Virus record (IMG/VR): IMGVR_UViG_3300044615_000513
Coordinates: 1-20,512 of that record
DNA length: 20,512 bases
Strand: one strand, 5' to 3'
From: a virus
This document shows, piece by piece, positions 14,422 to 20,512 of the stretch. Every line of letters starts with the position of its first letter. The first letter of the stretch is position 1. The notes under the pieces were generated by a model. That model was not told the DNA's origin. It was given only the letters and a program-made list of their open reading frames with translations, and ran no database searches. The position numbers were made by a program, and so were the translations under genes.

Positions 14422-16718
14422 GTTGAGTAGCCTCGCACGTCGCCGGTATCAGCATCCACAATGATCTTACCCGTCTGATAGTCGCCACCGGCCACATTGG
14501 ATACGAACTTTAACCGCAGCATCCTGCGCTGCTCTTTCATGTCAATTTTGCCTGTGCCAGGCGCAAATGTGTAAGGTCCTGTGATCTGATCTGGCTGATC
14601 AGGGTACGGTCTTCCGATGATGTAAAGCTCCATGTCACCGGACTGAATAAAGTTGGGTTCCAACCGCTCAATGCGCGTCCACTTGTTTTCACCAACAGGT
14701 GAGAAGGTTGAAGGACCGCCAGCAATTACACCAAGATCTGACGTGACAAAGTAGCTCTCAATGGCCAGCACATTAGTACCTTGTACAACGTCCTTGCCAA
14801 TCTCATGCTCCCACAAAGAGACTTGCTGCATGAGTGAGTCCACGGTGATTTGAAAGTCCGCACCCACACCGTCAAGGGTTGCGGTTAGCTCATCATTCAC
14901 TGTATAGCCGCTGCCACGGTTATTGATCGTGACACTGACCACTGACCCATTAATGACAACGATCGTGGCCGTAGCGCCCGTTCCAGTGCCCCCTGTGAGG
15001 GTTTGGTATTGGTAGGTGTCGTCAGCGTAGCCCGTGCCAGCATCAAAGATCGTGAAACCGTTGATTGCATTGGCCGTGTTGACCTGGTAGCCGGCTTGCA
15101 CAGGGAAACGAAACACTTGTGAGAAGTAGCCTGCAGAGCGCTGTGCTCCCAAAGCCTCGCCGGTGTCATACCAGACATTGTCACGGACGTTATAAATCAC
15201 AGCATCCGTGCATTCAGTGGCATCGCCTCGAGGGTAAAACCACCACACCTCACCAAAGCGTGGGACCTTGGTTGCCCACACTTTTTGACGCTGGTTGTAA
15301 TTCAGATTGTCAAAGAAATAGTTTTGGTTAAATGTATTGGGAATCTCTTTGGTCACGCCGTTATAGAGCATGAAGCGATCAACGCCCGTCCAAAAGTAAA
15401 TGCCGTCATACTCAATCACACCTGATGACGACAAGAACGATGATTGGCTTGTGATGATGTCATAACGCCAGTAAGTGGTAGCGGCAAAATTTGCCGTGCC
15501 TGCCACACCTAAGCTTTGCGGTGCATAAGACACGCGCACAAGGCTATCCAAGGACCAAAATAGGCCGCTAGGCGCGTTGGAACCACCTCGGACAGGTAAG
15601 CCTTGCAAGATCTTGCCCGTGGCCGCATTGACCCGATTAGCGTCTGCTGAGACCCAATCATCAATATCACCTGCTGAGCAGTTCCAAATCAGACCGTCAT
15701 TACCATAAACGAAGACGTAAGGGTGCAAGGCCACCACACCGCCTGAGATGGACACTTGATTGTCAAATGTCAGTGTCGTTGTGCTCGAGGCTGTAGCGTT
15801 AGCACTCAATGTAACTGTCGTACCGACGACAGATACCACCGTTGTTGCTGCAGGGATGCCATAGCCTTTAACAACCTGGCCGGCTGCAATCTTAGGATCA
15901 AGTGCTGACAGGGTTACAGTGGCCGAGCCGCTGGTAACCGTGCAACTATCCACCGCAAACAGGCCTGCAGCCCATAACGTCGTGCCCGTCAAAGGACCGC
16001 ATAAAAGCCTGGTATTGACCTCGGCATCAATGCTCTCGAGATCCTGAGAAGGATGTGCCAATAGCAGGTTGGTTTGATAGCTAACCGTGTCAGTAAAGGT
16101 ATCAAACTGCCAGGAGTTGAAGTCCGATGCAATGAAGGGCGAATCAATCGTTGCAATTTGGATCAATACGCCTGAGCCAGCACCGCCAAGGTTTGAAGCT
16201 GCAATCGTAAGGAAGGCACCCTCCAAAAATCGGATGCCACCGCTGGTAAGCGTGACTGAGGTGACAACACCCCCAGTAACAACAACAGTAGCTCTGGCGC
16301 CCGTGCCGCTTCCCGTGCTCAAAGTATCGTAAATCAGTGGCACATTGGTATAAGTTGCGCTGGTATAGCCAGATCCGCCATCAATGAGCGTTGTGGCCAG
16401 AATTGGACCGGCAAATTGATAGTCCACGACACCGCCACCGGCACCGTTGTTGTCGATGGGAACAACCTGCAGGCCATCGTTATAGCCGCTATACACGTTG
16501 TTGTAGAGGTTTCTGACCACTACAAACACGCCACGCGACGGTCCTGCTAGACCATTAACAATCTCACGGTAACCACCCATTTTTCTGGGCCGTGAGCGAT
16601 CGCCACCAAACTTTTGGAAACGTACCCAGCGCCCATCGGTATAGAACTCCTTGTCAAAAAGTGTTCCGTCCCGTTGAATTCCCGCCTGCGTATCAAGCGC
16701 GAAGACCTTTTTGGTCAT
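14418..16718 (-). CDS. Tail nozzle / packaged-DNA stabilization protein (P22 gp10 / T7 gp12-like)
   Basis: 766 aa. The start FALDTQAGIQRDGTLFDKEFYTDGRWVRFQ...PRKMGGYR is the typical opening of podovirus beta-propeller neck/nozzle proteins (P22 gp10 DNA-stabilising group), in which a 'TDG..VRF..G..RK.GGW'-like segment forms the first blade. The core continues at about 330-550 (YVFVYGNDGLIWNCS, GIYFWTGVDRFMLYNG, EVWWFYPRG.....DAVIYNVRDNVWYDT) with repeated aromatic strands. It is interrupted by added beta modules at about 111-190, 256-320 and 553-626. Its ATG overlaps the fibre gene stop as TAATG. It would close the virion portal channel and carry fibres. The family is inferred from motif order; whether it is nearer gp10 or gp12 cannot be told here. 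Confidence 0.75.
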   Translation of the reverse strand: MTKKVFALDTQAGIQRDGTLFDKEFYTDGRWVRFQKFGGDRSRPRKMGGYREIVNGLAGPSRGVFVVVRNLYNNVYSGYNDGLQVVPIDNNGAGGGVVDYQFAGPILATTLIDGGSGYTSATYTNVPLIYDTLSTGSGTGARATVVVTGGVVTSVTLTSGGIRFLEGAFLTIAASNLGGAGSGVLIQIATIDSPFIASDFNSWQFDTFTDTVSYQTNLLLAHPSQDLESIDAEVNTRLLCGPLTGTTLWAAGLFAVDSCTVTSGSATVTLSALDPKIAAGQVVKGYGIPAATTVVSVVGTTVTLSANATASSTTTLTFDNQVSISGGVVALHPYVFVYGNDGLIWNCSAGDIDDWVSADANRVNAATGKILQGLPVRGGSNAPSGLFWSLDSLVRVSYAPQSLGVAGTANFAATTYWRYDIITSQSSFLSSSGVIEYDGIYFWTGVDRFMLYNGVTKEIPNTFNQNYFFDNLNYNQRQKVWATKVPRFGEVWWFYPRGDATECTDAVIYNVRDNVWYDTGEALGAQRSAGYFSQVFRFPVQAGYQVNTANAINGFTIFDAGTGYADDTYQYQTLTGGTGTGATATIVVINGSVVSVTINNRGSGYTVNDELTATLDGVGADFQITVDSLMQQVSLWEHEIGKDVVQGTNVLAIESYFVTSDLGVIAGGPSTFSPVGENKWTRIERLEPNFIQSGDMELYIIGRPYPDQPDQITGPYTFAPGTGKIDMKEQRRMLRLKFVSNVAGGDYQTGKIIVDADTGDVRGYST
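14841..15062 (-). repeat. GSGY-type beta module, copy 2, in nozzle gene
   Basis: Encodes residues ~553-626 with GTGY....YQ, GGTGTGATATIVVINGSVVSVTINNRGSGY and a closing VDGVGADFQITVD-like strand set. The order GxGY / GtGAtAtvvv.G.V.sVt / GSGY is the same as in the copy at 16149-16388. Confidence 0.75.
16149..16388 (-). repeat. GSGY-type beta module, copy 1, in nozzle gene
   Basis: Encodes residues ~111-190 with GGSGYTSATYTNVP, STGSGTGARATVVVTGGVVTS and GGAGSGVLIQI. It matches the module at 14841-15062 in motif order though not closely in sequence, so the two are an old duplication or independent acquisitions of one mobile phage module. Confidence 0.75.
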
Positions 16719-17977
16719 TAGAAGGTGCCCCCGCTAATACCACTTTCAAAGTTGCCCGTACCCGTAACTTGCACATTACCTGTAATCGTCAATCCTGTTG
16801 CGCTTAAATTAAACCGCTGCGTGCCAAGGATTGAAATACCAAAGTTACCAGCGCCAGGCCTGTAAATGCCGGTATTGGTCTCAGAGCCAAAGTTCAGTGA
16901 TGGGCTTCCCGCAGATCCGTTAACCAGGCTAAAGGCTGTGCCGCCAGCCTGCGTGGTGTTGGCATTCAGTAGGTTCGTGCCATCGCAAATAAGCGATGCC
17001 TGGCCACCCGCAGGGACCGTGGCCGTGCTTGCGCCGACAGCGCCTGTCTCAATCGTGAGCGTGAAGCCGCCTGCCGTGGTCTGATTGCTGATGACGTAAA
17101 AGTTAACCACGGGCGGCACAACAACAGTGACGTTACCTGTTAGGGTGCCGTTATAGATCTGAATAGTGTTAGCCGCTTCGCTGGCTGTCAGTGTGTAGGT
17201 GCCCGTTGTAACGGTCTTAGTCAGTACGCCATATTCAAACTGCGTGCTGACACCATAGCCGATCGTGACAAACGTCGTGCCCGTGCAAACGATGATGGCC
17301 GACTCACTGGGAGCAAATGCTTTGGATGTTGCGCCGTCAATAAATTCACCGCCCGAGCCATTCACCGTTAAGGTACCCGTGCCAGCGTTTTTGATCAGGA
17401 AGAACCAGTTATTGCCAACCGCGCTTGAAAGTGGCAAGGTGACCGAATTAACCCCGCCTGTCCACACATAAGTCTTGGCGCGGTCCGCGTTAACAAAGGC
17501 TTGGCTTGCAGTAATCGATGAGACAGGATGACTCTGATTGAGCGTGGCTCCGACGGCTAAAAGACCTGCGCCTGCAAGGGTTGCAGCATCTGCTGAAGAG
17601 GTGCCCGCGCCAAATTCGACGTTGGCCCAAGTGCCAAACTCATCGCCGTTATCAGTCAGGTAAATGTACTTGGCAATACCAGGATCAATTGAAATGATCG
17701 TGCTGTCACCGTCATAAGTGGTAACGGTAAAGGTTTCAGTGCCGATATTACGGATGAGCGCATCTTCGCCTACCGAGACCTGGCTGGCAGGCGGCATGCG
17801 TAGCTCAAGGCTCGGTGCCGTAGCATCCACATCCATGATGCGTGCGGCTGGCGTTTCCGTGCTGAGGTTGCCATTGATGGGCCACACCAACTGTAGCGTG
17901 GCATCAAGCGTAATCTCAATGTACGAAACATCAGTTGGCTGAACAACGTCGCCAGTAAAGGGGCTTACATAGCTCAT
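16718..17977 (-). CDS. Tail fibre-like structural protein
   Basis: 419 aa, almost entirely beta-type and rich in Thr, Gly, Ser and Val. The N-terminal part (~1-120), with LVWPINGN, LRMPPASQVSVGEDALIRNIGTETFTV and YIYLTDNGDEFGTW, resembles virion-proximal domains of phage fibres. The middle (~150-360) is repeated strands (TGTLTVNGSGGEFIDG, TGNVTVVVPPVVNFYVI). The C-terminus SLNFGSETNTGIYRPGAGNFGIS...RFNLSATGLTITGNVQVTG is a motif common in fibres of environmental phages. It ends at GISGGTF with no collagen repeat, S74 chaperone or obvious receptor-binding head. So it may be a short fibre, a fibre adaptor or a collar/head decoration. It starts 2 nt after the adaptor stop. Confidence 0.75.
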   Translation of the reverse strand: MSYVSPFTGDVVQPTDVSYIEITLDATLQLVWPINGNLSTETPAARIMDVDATAPSLELRMPPASQVSVGEDALIRNIGTETFTVTTYDGDSTIISIDPGIAKYIYLTDNGDEFGTWANVEFGAGTSSADAATLAGAGLLAVGATLNQSHPVSSITASQAFVNADRAKTYVWTGGVNSVTLPLSSAVGNNWFFLIKNAGTGTLTVNGSGGEFIDGATSKAFAPSESAIIVCTGTTFVTIGYGVSTQFEYGVLTKTVTTGTYTLTASEAANTIQIYNGTLTGNVTVVVPPVVNFYVISNQTTAGGFTLTIETGAVGASTATVPAGGQASLICDGTNLLNANTTQAGGTAFSLVNGSAGSPSLNFGSETNTGIYRPGAGNFGISILGTQRFNLSATGLTITGNVQVTGTGNFESGISGGTF

Positions 17978-17979
17978 GA

Positions 17980-18612
17980 TTAACTGTCCGCAGCGATGGC
18001 CTGGCGATCAGCGATCCGCAGCTTATCCTCGGCCATTAGGGTTTGCATGATGGCGTCATACTGCGCTTGCCACACGGGAGTGCGCTCATCGTTTTTAAGG
18101 AATGGCATAGCCTGCAGCAGGGTCCCATAAAGCAGGGCTTGAGGCGCGTAAACCGTAAACCAGTTGGTTTGGTTTTCAGTGCTTAAGGGTTGAACCCTCT
18201 CGTAGTAAAGCACCTCAAAGTTATACGCAATAGCCGGCGTTGGAGCCACAAACCAGTGCGTGTAATCGTAATCACAATAGAACTTGGGGATGTCAGTCTG
18301 CGTGGGATCAGGCCAGTATTCACGAAGGTACTCGTACTTTCGCAGCAGGACCGGATAGCGCTTGCCTGCTACCGTGATGTTCATGGAGACTGTTTTGTGC
18401 CACCGGGCAGGTTTGTCAATGACCGGGTTGGCCACGTTCATCTGCGCGGTTTGGACGGTCAGATTGCCAAGAAATTTCATCTGACTAGCGATGACCTGCT
18501 CAGCTAAACCGATAAACGTCGGAATACGATCGACTGTGGCCGTGTCGGTGCGCTCCAGGTACTGCTGCACGTCTAGTACCAGGTTGTTATAGGTCATGGC
18601 GTAGGCGGGCAT
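17980..18612 (-). CDS. Head-tail adaptor (SU10 / T7 gp11-like)
   Basis: 210 aa, helical. It opens MTYNNLVLDVQQYLERTD, contains IPTFIGLAEQVIASQMKFLG, a strand region (KTVSMNITVAGKRYPVLLRKYEYLREYWPD), FYCDYDYTHWFVAPTPAIAYNFEVLYYERV, then APQALLYGTLLQAMPFL and a C-terminal helix. This order (N-terminal helix pair, beta region ending in 'P.P...Y..E..YY', and 'P.ALLYG.L..A..F') is that of podovirus adaptor proteins that sit between portal and nozzle. The start is set by a TAATG overlap with the 54-aa gene and AGGAG about six bases upstream. Fibre and nozzle genes follow, as expected for neck assembly. Confidence 0.82.
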   Translation of the reverse strand: MPAYAMTYNNLVLDVQQYLERTDTATVDRIPTFIGLAEQVIASQMKFLGNLTVQTAQMNVANPVIDKPARWHKTVSMNITVAGKRYPVLLRKYEYLREYWPDPTQTDIPKFYCDYDYTHWFVAPTPAIAYNFEVLYYERVQPLSTENQTNWFTVYAPQALLYGTLLQAMPFLKNDERTPVWQAQYDAIMQTLMAEDKLRIADRQAIAADS

Positions 18613-18776
18613 TACCAGCTCCTCTTAGCCTTTGCGCCGGCCATGTTAGCCACAAGCGAAGGGTATTTGGTGCCGGTGCGTTTGGCGAACGCTTTGGCGG
18701 CTTTCTTCTGATTTGGGCTCAGAGACTTGGATTTACCGAGTGACTTAGGCCGTGGTTTTTCCCATACCTCTTTCAT
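18612..18776 (-). CDS. Small basic phage protein of unknown function (54 aa)
   Basis: 54 aa, a gene too short for most cut-offs. It opens MKEVWEKPRPKSLGKSK, continues SLSPNQKKAAKAFAKRTG and ends KYPSLVANMAGAKAKRSW. It is strongly basic, with an 'LSP.QK.AAK..AK..G..YPSLV.NM' core that I recall from small genes of other phages, where its function is unknown. It starts 7 nt after the lysozyme stop with a weak GAAGAAG upstream and ends in a TAATG overlap with the adaptor. The overlap, lack of frame breaks and charge bias support a real gene. The net charge would suit nucleic-acid or portal binding, but that is a guess. Confidence 0.78.
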   Translation of the reverse strand: MKEVWEKPRPKSLGKSKSLSPNQKKAAKAFAKRTGTKYPSLVANMAGAKAKRSW

Positions 18777-18783
18777 AGCTTCT

Positions 18784-19245
18784 TCACCCCATCAGGTTGC
18801 ATTCGGCTTGACGTCTGAGGACTAAGCCGCGTAACACTTTCCCACCCCCACGCACCCAGAGCATGAGCTGCTCTTTTGCGCCTTCCCAATCTTGCGCGTT
18901 TATTTTACGCCTCAAAGTAGATGTTTGTAAACGCCCTACGCCTAAATTATAGCAAAAATCTACTACGGCGTTTAACTTTCCCCAATCTTTTTTCTGAATC
19001 GCCAACGTAAGCAGCACCGGGCAGGCCCGAATCGCCCCCGGCGCGTAAGTGCGCACCAACTCATGCATCAACAGCTGCTCGGCGTATTCACGAGTAATCG
19101 GGGGGTCATCCTTTGTAACTCGGTCGCCGCTCTGATAGTAAGTCGACCCGTATCCGATAGTCCACACCCCCGCCGGGCAGAGATACGGCCGGGCTGAAAA
19201 ACCCTCAAACCGTCGGCATAGCTCAGCGGCAAGGTCGAGCTTCAC
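18784..19245 (-). CDS. Endolysin: T4-type (GH24) lysozyme with Glu-Cys-Thr triad
   Basis: 153 aa. It cleaves the MurNAc-GlcNAc bond of host peptidoglycan at lysis. E14 (RRFEGF) is the catalytic Glu and T29 (VWTIGYGST) the catalytic Thr. Eight residues after Glu, where T4 lysozyme has D20, there is C23 (RPYLCPAG), giving the E-8-C-5-T arrangement. Further GH24 signatures are FCYNLGVGRLQTSTLRRKIN and the terminal GGGKVLRGLVLRRQAECNLM. There is no signal peptide or SAR anchor, so it must wait for the holin to open the membrane. The start is GTG 19245, overlapping the holin stop (GTGA), with AGAGGA just upstream. Length is normal for single-domain phage lysozymes. Confidence 0.93.
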   Translation of the reverse strand: MKLDLAAELCRRFEGFSARPYLCPAGVWTIGYGSTYYQSGDRVTKDDPPITREYAEQLLMHELVRTYAPGAIRACPVLLTLAIQKKDWGKLNAVVDFCYNLGVGRLQTSTLRRKINAQDWEGAKEQLMLWVRGGGKVLRGLVLRRQAECNLMG

Positions 19246-19739
19246 GCTAATCCTCTAGCTTTCAAGGTGCGGTCAAGGAACCAGTAATTGAACGTACCGG
19301 CTACCAGTGCGGCAAAGTCAGGCGACATGATCATCTTGAAGACTTCCTGCACGGGCAGACCTTCACGCGACGCAACGACCGCAAACCAGACATGCGACGC
19401 CGACCAGATAGCAAGAATCCAATAAGTCACCACTGGCCGCACTGAGGCCGAGAGCGATGCCACCCAGCCACCGGCAGCTTTAGCCATCTCGGTTTGTGAG
19501 TTGATGGCAGCTTCGAATGCAGCCATAACACCAGTATCGATTGCTTTATCACGCTCGGCTCCTATCTCAGCCAACTTCATTTCGCCTCGAATCTGCTCAA
19601 GTTCGCACTGGCGATTAAACATAGCCAGCTCATGGCTGCGCTCGTTTTTGCGGTCCAGGAACTTTAAGACTTCAGGCGCGAGCCGAAACAAACCCCCGAA
19701 GATCGTACCAAATAAACCGCCGCCAATAATGTCTAGCAT
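19242..19739 (-). CDS. Holin, GTA 3-TM type
   Basis: 165 aa. It has a hydrophobic/amphipathic N-terminus (MLDIIGGGLFGTIFGGLFRL, 1-20), a charged coiled-coil-like segment (~28-68), then GGWVASLSASVRPVVTYWILAIW leading into a membrane helix at ~102-123 and another at ~139-156 (FAALVAGTFNYWFLD). The order 'W..SLSASVRP..T' then 'NYWFLDRTLKARG' matches the GTA holin 3-TM family. It would make the membrane lesion that releases the lysozyme encoded next (overlap GTGA). Its ATG overlaps the preceding stop as TAATG, with AGGG upstream. Confidence 0.85.
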   Translation of the reverse strand: MLDIIGGGLFGTIFGGLFRLAPEVLKFLDRKNERSHELAMFNRQCELEQIRGEMKLAEIGAERDKAIDTGVMAAFEAAINSQTEMAKAAGGWVASLSASVRPVVTYWILAIWSASHVWFAVVASREGLPVQEVFKMIMSPDFAALVAGTFNYWFLDRTLKARGLA

Positions 19740-20008
19740 TATTTTTTCCCTAACTTTTCACGTTCTTCAAGCAGGCGAACCTTAACTTGAAGTTCGTTGA
19801 TATGCTGCATCAACTGCTCTTTCTGCATAGCACGTTTCTCAGCACTAATAGGGCTATCGGTCGGTACACCCTCTTTGGTAATGAGGGCGGGCATAGCGCC
19901 TTCGATCTTGGTCAAACGTGTTGAGAAGTCAGCAACCTGCCCGAGCAGCCAAGCCAACGAGGCCACAATGACCGGGATAACCGCCTTGAGGACGTCACTC
20001 CAGTTCAT
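19739..20008 (-). CDS. Small membrane-anchored coiled-coil protein, possible inner-membrane spanin (Rz-like)
   Basis: 89 aa. One N-terminal transmembrane helix (residues ~6-24, VLKAVIPVIVASLAWLLG) is followed by a short helical region and a charged coiled coil (~57-85, AEKRAMQKEQLMQHINELQVKVRLLEEREKL). This N-in/C-out single-pass layout with a periplasmic coiled coil is like an i-spanin (Rz), and its place in the lysis cassette fits. It is short for Rz and no separate lipoprotein o-spanin is visible, embedded or adjacent, so it could instead be a holin regulator. It is linked by ATGA to the gene before and by TAATG to the holin. Confidence 0.78.
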   Translation of the reverse strand: MNWSDVLKAVIPVIVASLAWLLGQVADFSTRLTKIEGAMPALITKEGVPTDSPISAEKRAMQKEQLMQHINELQVKVRLLEEREKLGKK

Positions 20009-20202
20009 ATGCCAAGCAGCTTCTTAACGAACATGGCCGCAACACCTGGGCCAAGCAGGACCGCTGCAATCGTGATATAAAGCAACCACTCAATGTGGCG
20101 CATGCGTCGACTTCCATCACCGAGGCGCTTTTCGATGTTCTCGTAGCGTTGGGCACAAATCGCTTCATGCACCGACAAGCGCTTATCCAAGTCATCACTC
20201 AT
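20005..20202 (-). CDS. Small membrane protein, XhlA/haemolysin-like, lysis cassette
   Basis: 65 aa from the ATG at 20202 (the frame could open three bases earlier at a GTG). A charged N-terminal half, MSDDLDKRLSVHEAICAQRYENIEKRLG, is followed by HIEWLLYITIAAVLLGPGVAAMFV, a single C-terminal membrane helix (~39-59). The 'HE..CA.RY.NIEKRL....R...IEWLL' layout resembles XhlA-like proteins, which assist holins in other phages. Start choice: TGATG overlap with the 53-aa gene and AGAGG seven bases upstream. Its stop overlaps the next gene (ATGA). Function as a holin partner is inferred from fold and neighbours. Confidence 0.8.
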   Translation of the reverse strand: MSDDLDKRLSVHEAICAQRYENIEKRLGDGSRRMRHIEWLLYITIAAVLLGPGVAAMFVKKLLGI

Positions 20203-20363
20203 CACGCAGCCTCTTTAATCCTGTCTTGAGAAACCTCCTGCAATGGAGCACTCTTGGCGGCTTCTTGCATGCCGTCAATCAGTTGGTACACTTCTTGATA
20301 CGGGCGGGTGCCCAGGTAGCCAATGATCTGATTGGCAAGGTCGATGGGTAGGTTAAGGGTCAT
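20202..20363 (-). CDS. Small phage protein of unknown function (53 aa)
   Basis: 53 aa, a short gene: MTLNLPIDLANQIIGYLG, then TRPYQEVYQLIDGMQEAA and an acidic/basic tail ending KEAA. Two amphipathic helices around LGTRPYQEV are predicted. From memory the 'LP...N.I..YLG.RPY.EVY.LI..MQ' pattern recurs in small genes of phage late regions, with no known function. It has a near-perfect AGGAGG (20368-20373) four bases upstream, overlapping the stop of the preceding gene, and ends in a TGATG overlap with the XhlA-like gene. The strong ribosome site suggests high expression. Confidence 0.82.
   Translation of the reverse strand: MTLNLPIDLANQIIGYLGTRPYQEVYQLIDGMQEAAKSAPLQEVSQDRIKEAA
20210..20214 (-). 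promoter_or_regulatory. Ribosome binding site choosing the XhlA-like gene start
   Basis: AGAGG on the minus strand lies seven bases before the ATG at 20202 and only four before the alternative GTG at 20205. The ATG also forms TGATG with the stop of the 53-aa gene, so the ATG is preferred. Confidence 0.65.
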
Positions 20364-20371
20364 AAAGCCTC

Positions 20372-20512
20372 CTAGATAATCGTTTCGCCAGCAGTAAAGA
20401 CACTTAAGGAAATTCCTGCTGTGCCAGCGTCAAGCGTGATGGTTTGCAGGGGTTCAGCAGTTGGGTCGGGTGCTTCAGACTTGACCCACGCCTCACTGGA
20501 CTGAGACCAGTT
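20372..20512 (-). CDS. Unknown late protein, C-terminal fragment (5' end outside window)
   Basis: A continuous frame from the right edge to a TAG at 20372-20374 encodes the last 46 residues, beginning NWSQSSEAWVKSEAPDPTAEP and ending FTAGETII. The tail looks like strands (TITLDAGTAGISLSVFTAG). The stop overlaps the AGGAGG of the next gene, which supports it as a real gene of the same operon. No family can be named from this fragment. Confidence 0.68.
   Translation of the reverse strand, partial: NWSQSSEAWVKSEAPDPTAEPLQTITLDAGTAGISLSVFTAGETII

Overview
The window is part of the genome of a lytic-type tailed dsDNA phage, most likely a podovirus infecting a Gram-negative, probably proteobacterial, host. 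The evidence is a family B phage DNA polymerase next to recombination genes, a head-tail adaptor of the SU10/T7 gp11 type followed by a P22 gp10/T7 gp12-like nozzle protein, a run of large low-complexity internal or ejection-type proteins with no clear tape measure, and a GTA-type holin with a T4-like (GH24) lysozyme. No integrase, transposase, tRNA, CRISPR array or host gene is seen. Terminase, portal and major capsid genes are not in the window and presumably lie beyond the right end.

Layout: positions 1-4930 are a rightward replication/recombination operon. It holds the tail of an unknown gene, a DNA polymerase B with proofreading exonuclease, a small conserved unknown, a Sak4-like RecA-fold ATPase, a DUF669-type ssDNA-binding protein, a Cas4/AddB-like PD-(D/E)XK nuclease with an additional cysteine cluster, and a RuvC-like resolvase. 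At 4931-4964 a strong hairpin separates it from a leftward late operon; its T-tract faces the minus strand.

Positions 5011-20512 are one leftward late operon, entered from beyond the right edge. In transcription order it holds a partial gene, a 53-aa gene, the lysis cassette (XhlA-like membrane protein, one-TM coiled-coil protein, holin, lysozyme), a 54-aa basic protein, the adaptor, a fibre-like protein, the nozzle protein, an 82-aa protein, a giant 1697-aa repeat-bearing protein, and three further internal/ejection-type proteins, the last with an N-terminal muramidase-like motif. Genes are packed with start/stop overlaps or gaps of at most 12 nt, so the unit is probably translationally coupled. 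There are no gene-free stretches over 300 bases.

How it works together (inference from families): the rightward genes replicate and recombine the genome. The leftward genes build the neck/tail and the proteins ejected into the cell, and they lyse the host. The most notable points are a lysozyme with a Glu-Cys-Thr triad, a polymerase with NTDG instead of DTDS in motif C, a Cas4-like nuclease with two cysteine clusters, duplicated beta modules inserted in the nozzle protein, and the giant protein with helical Ala/Ser repeats and Thr/Asn repeats.
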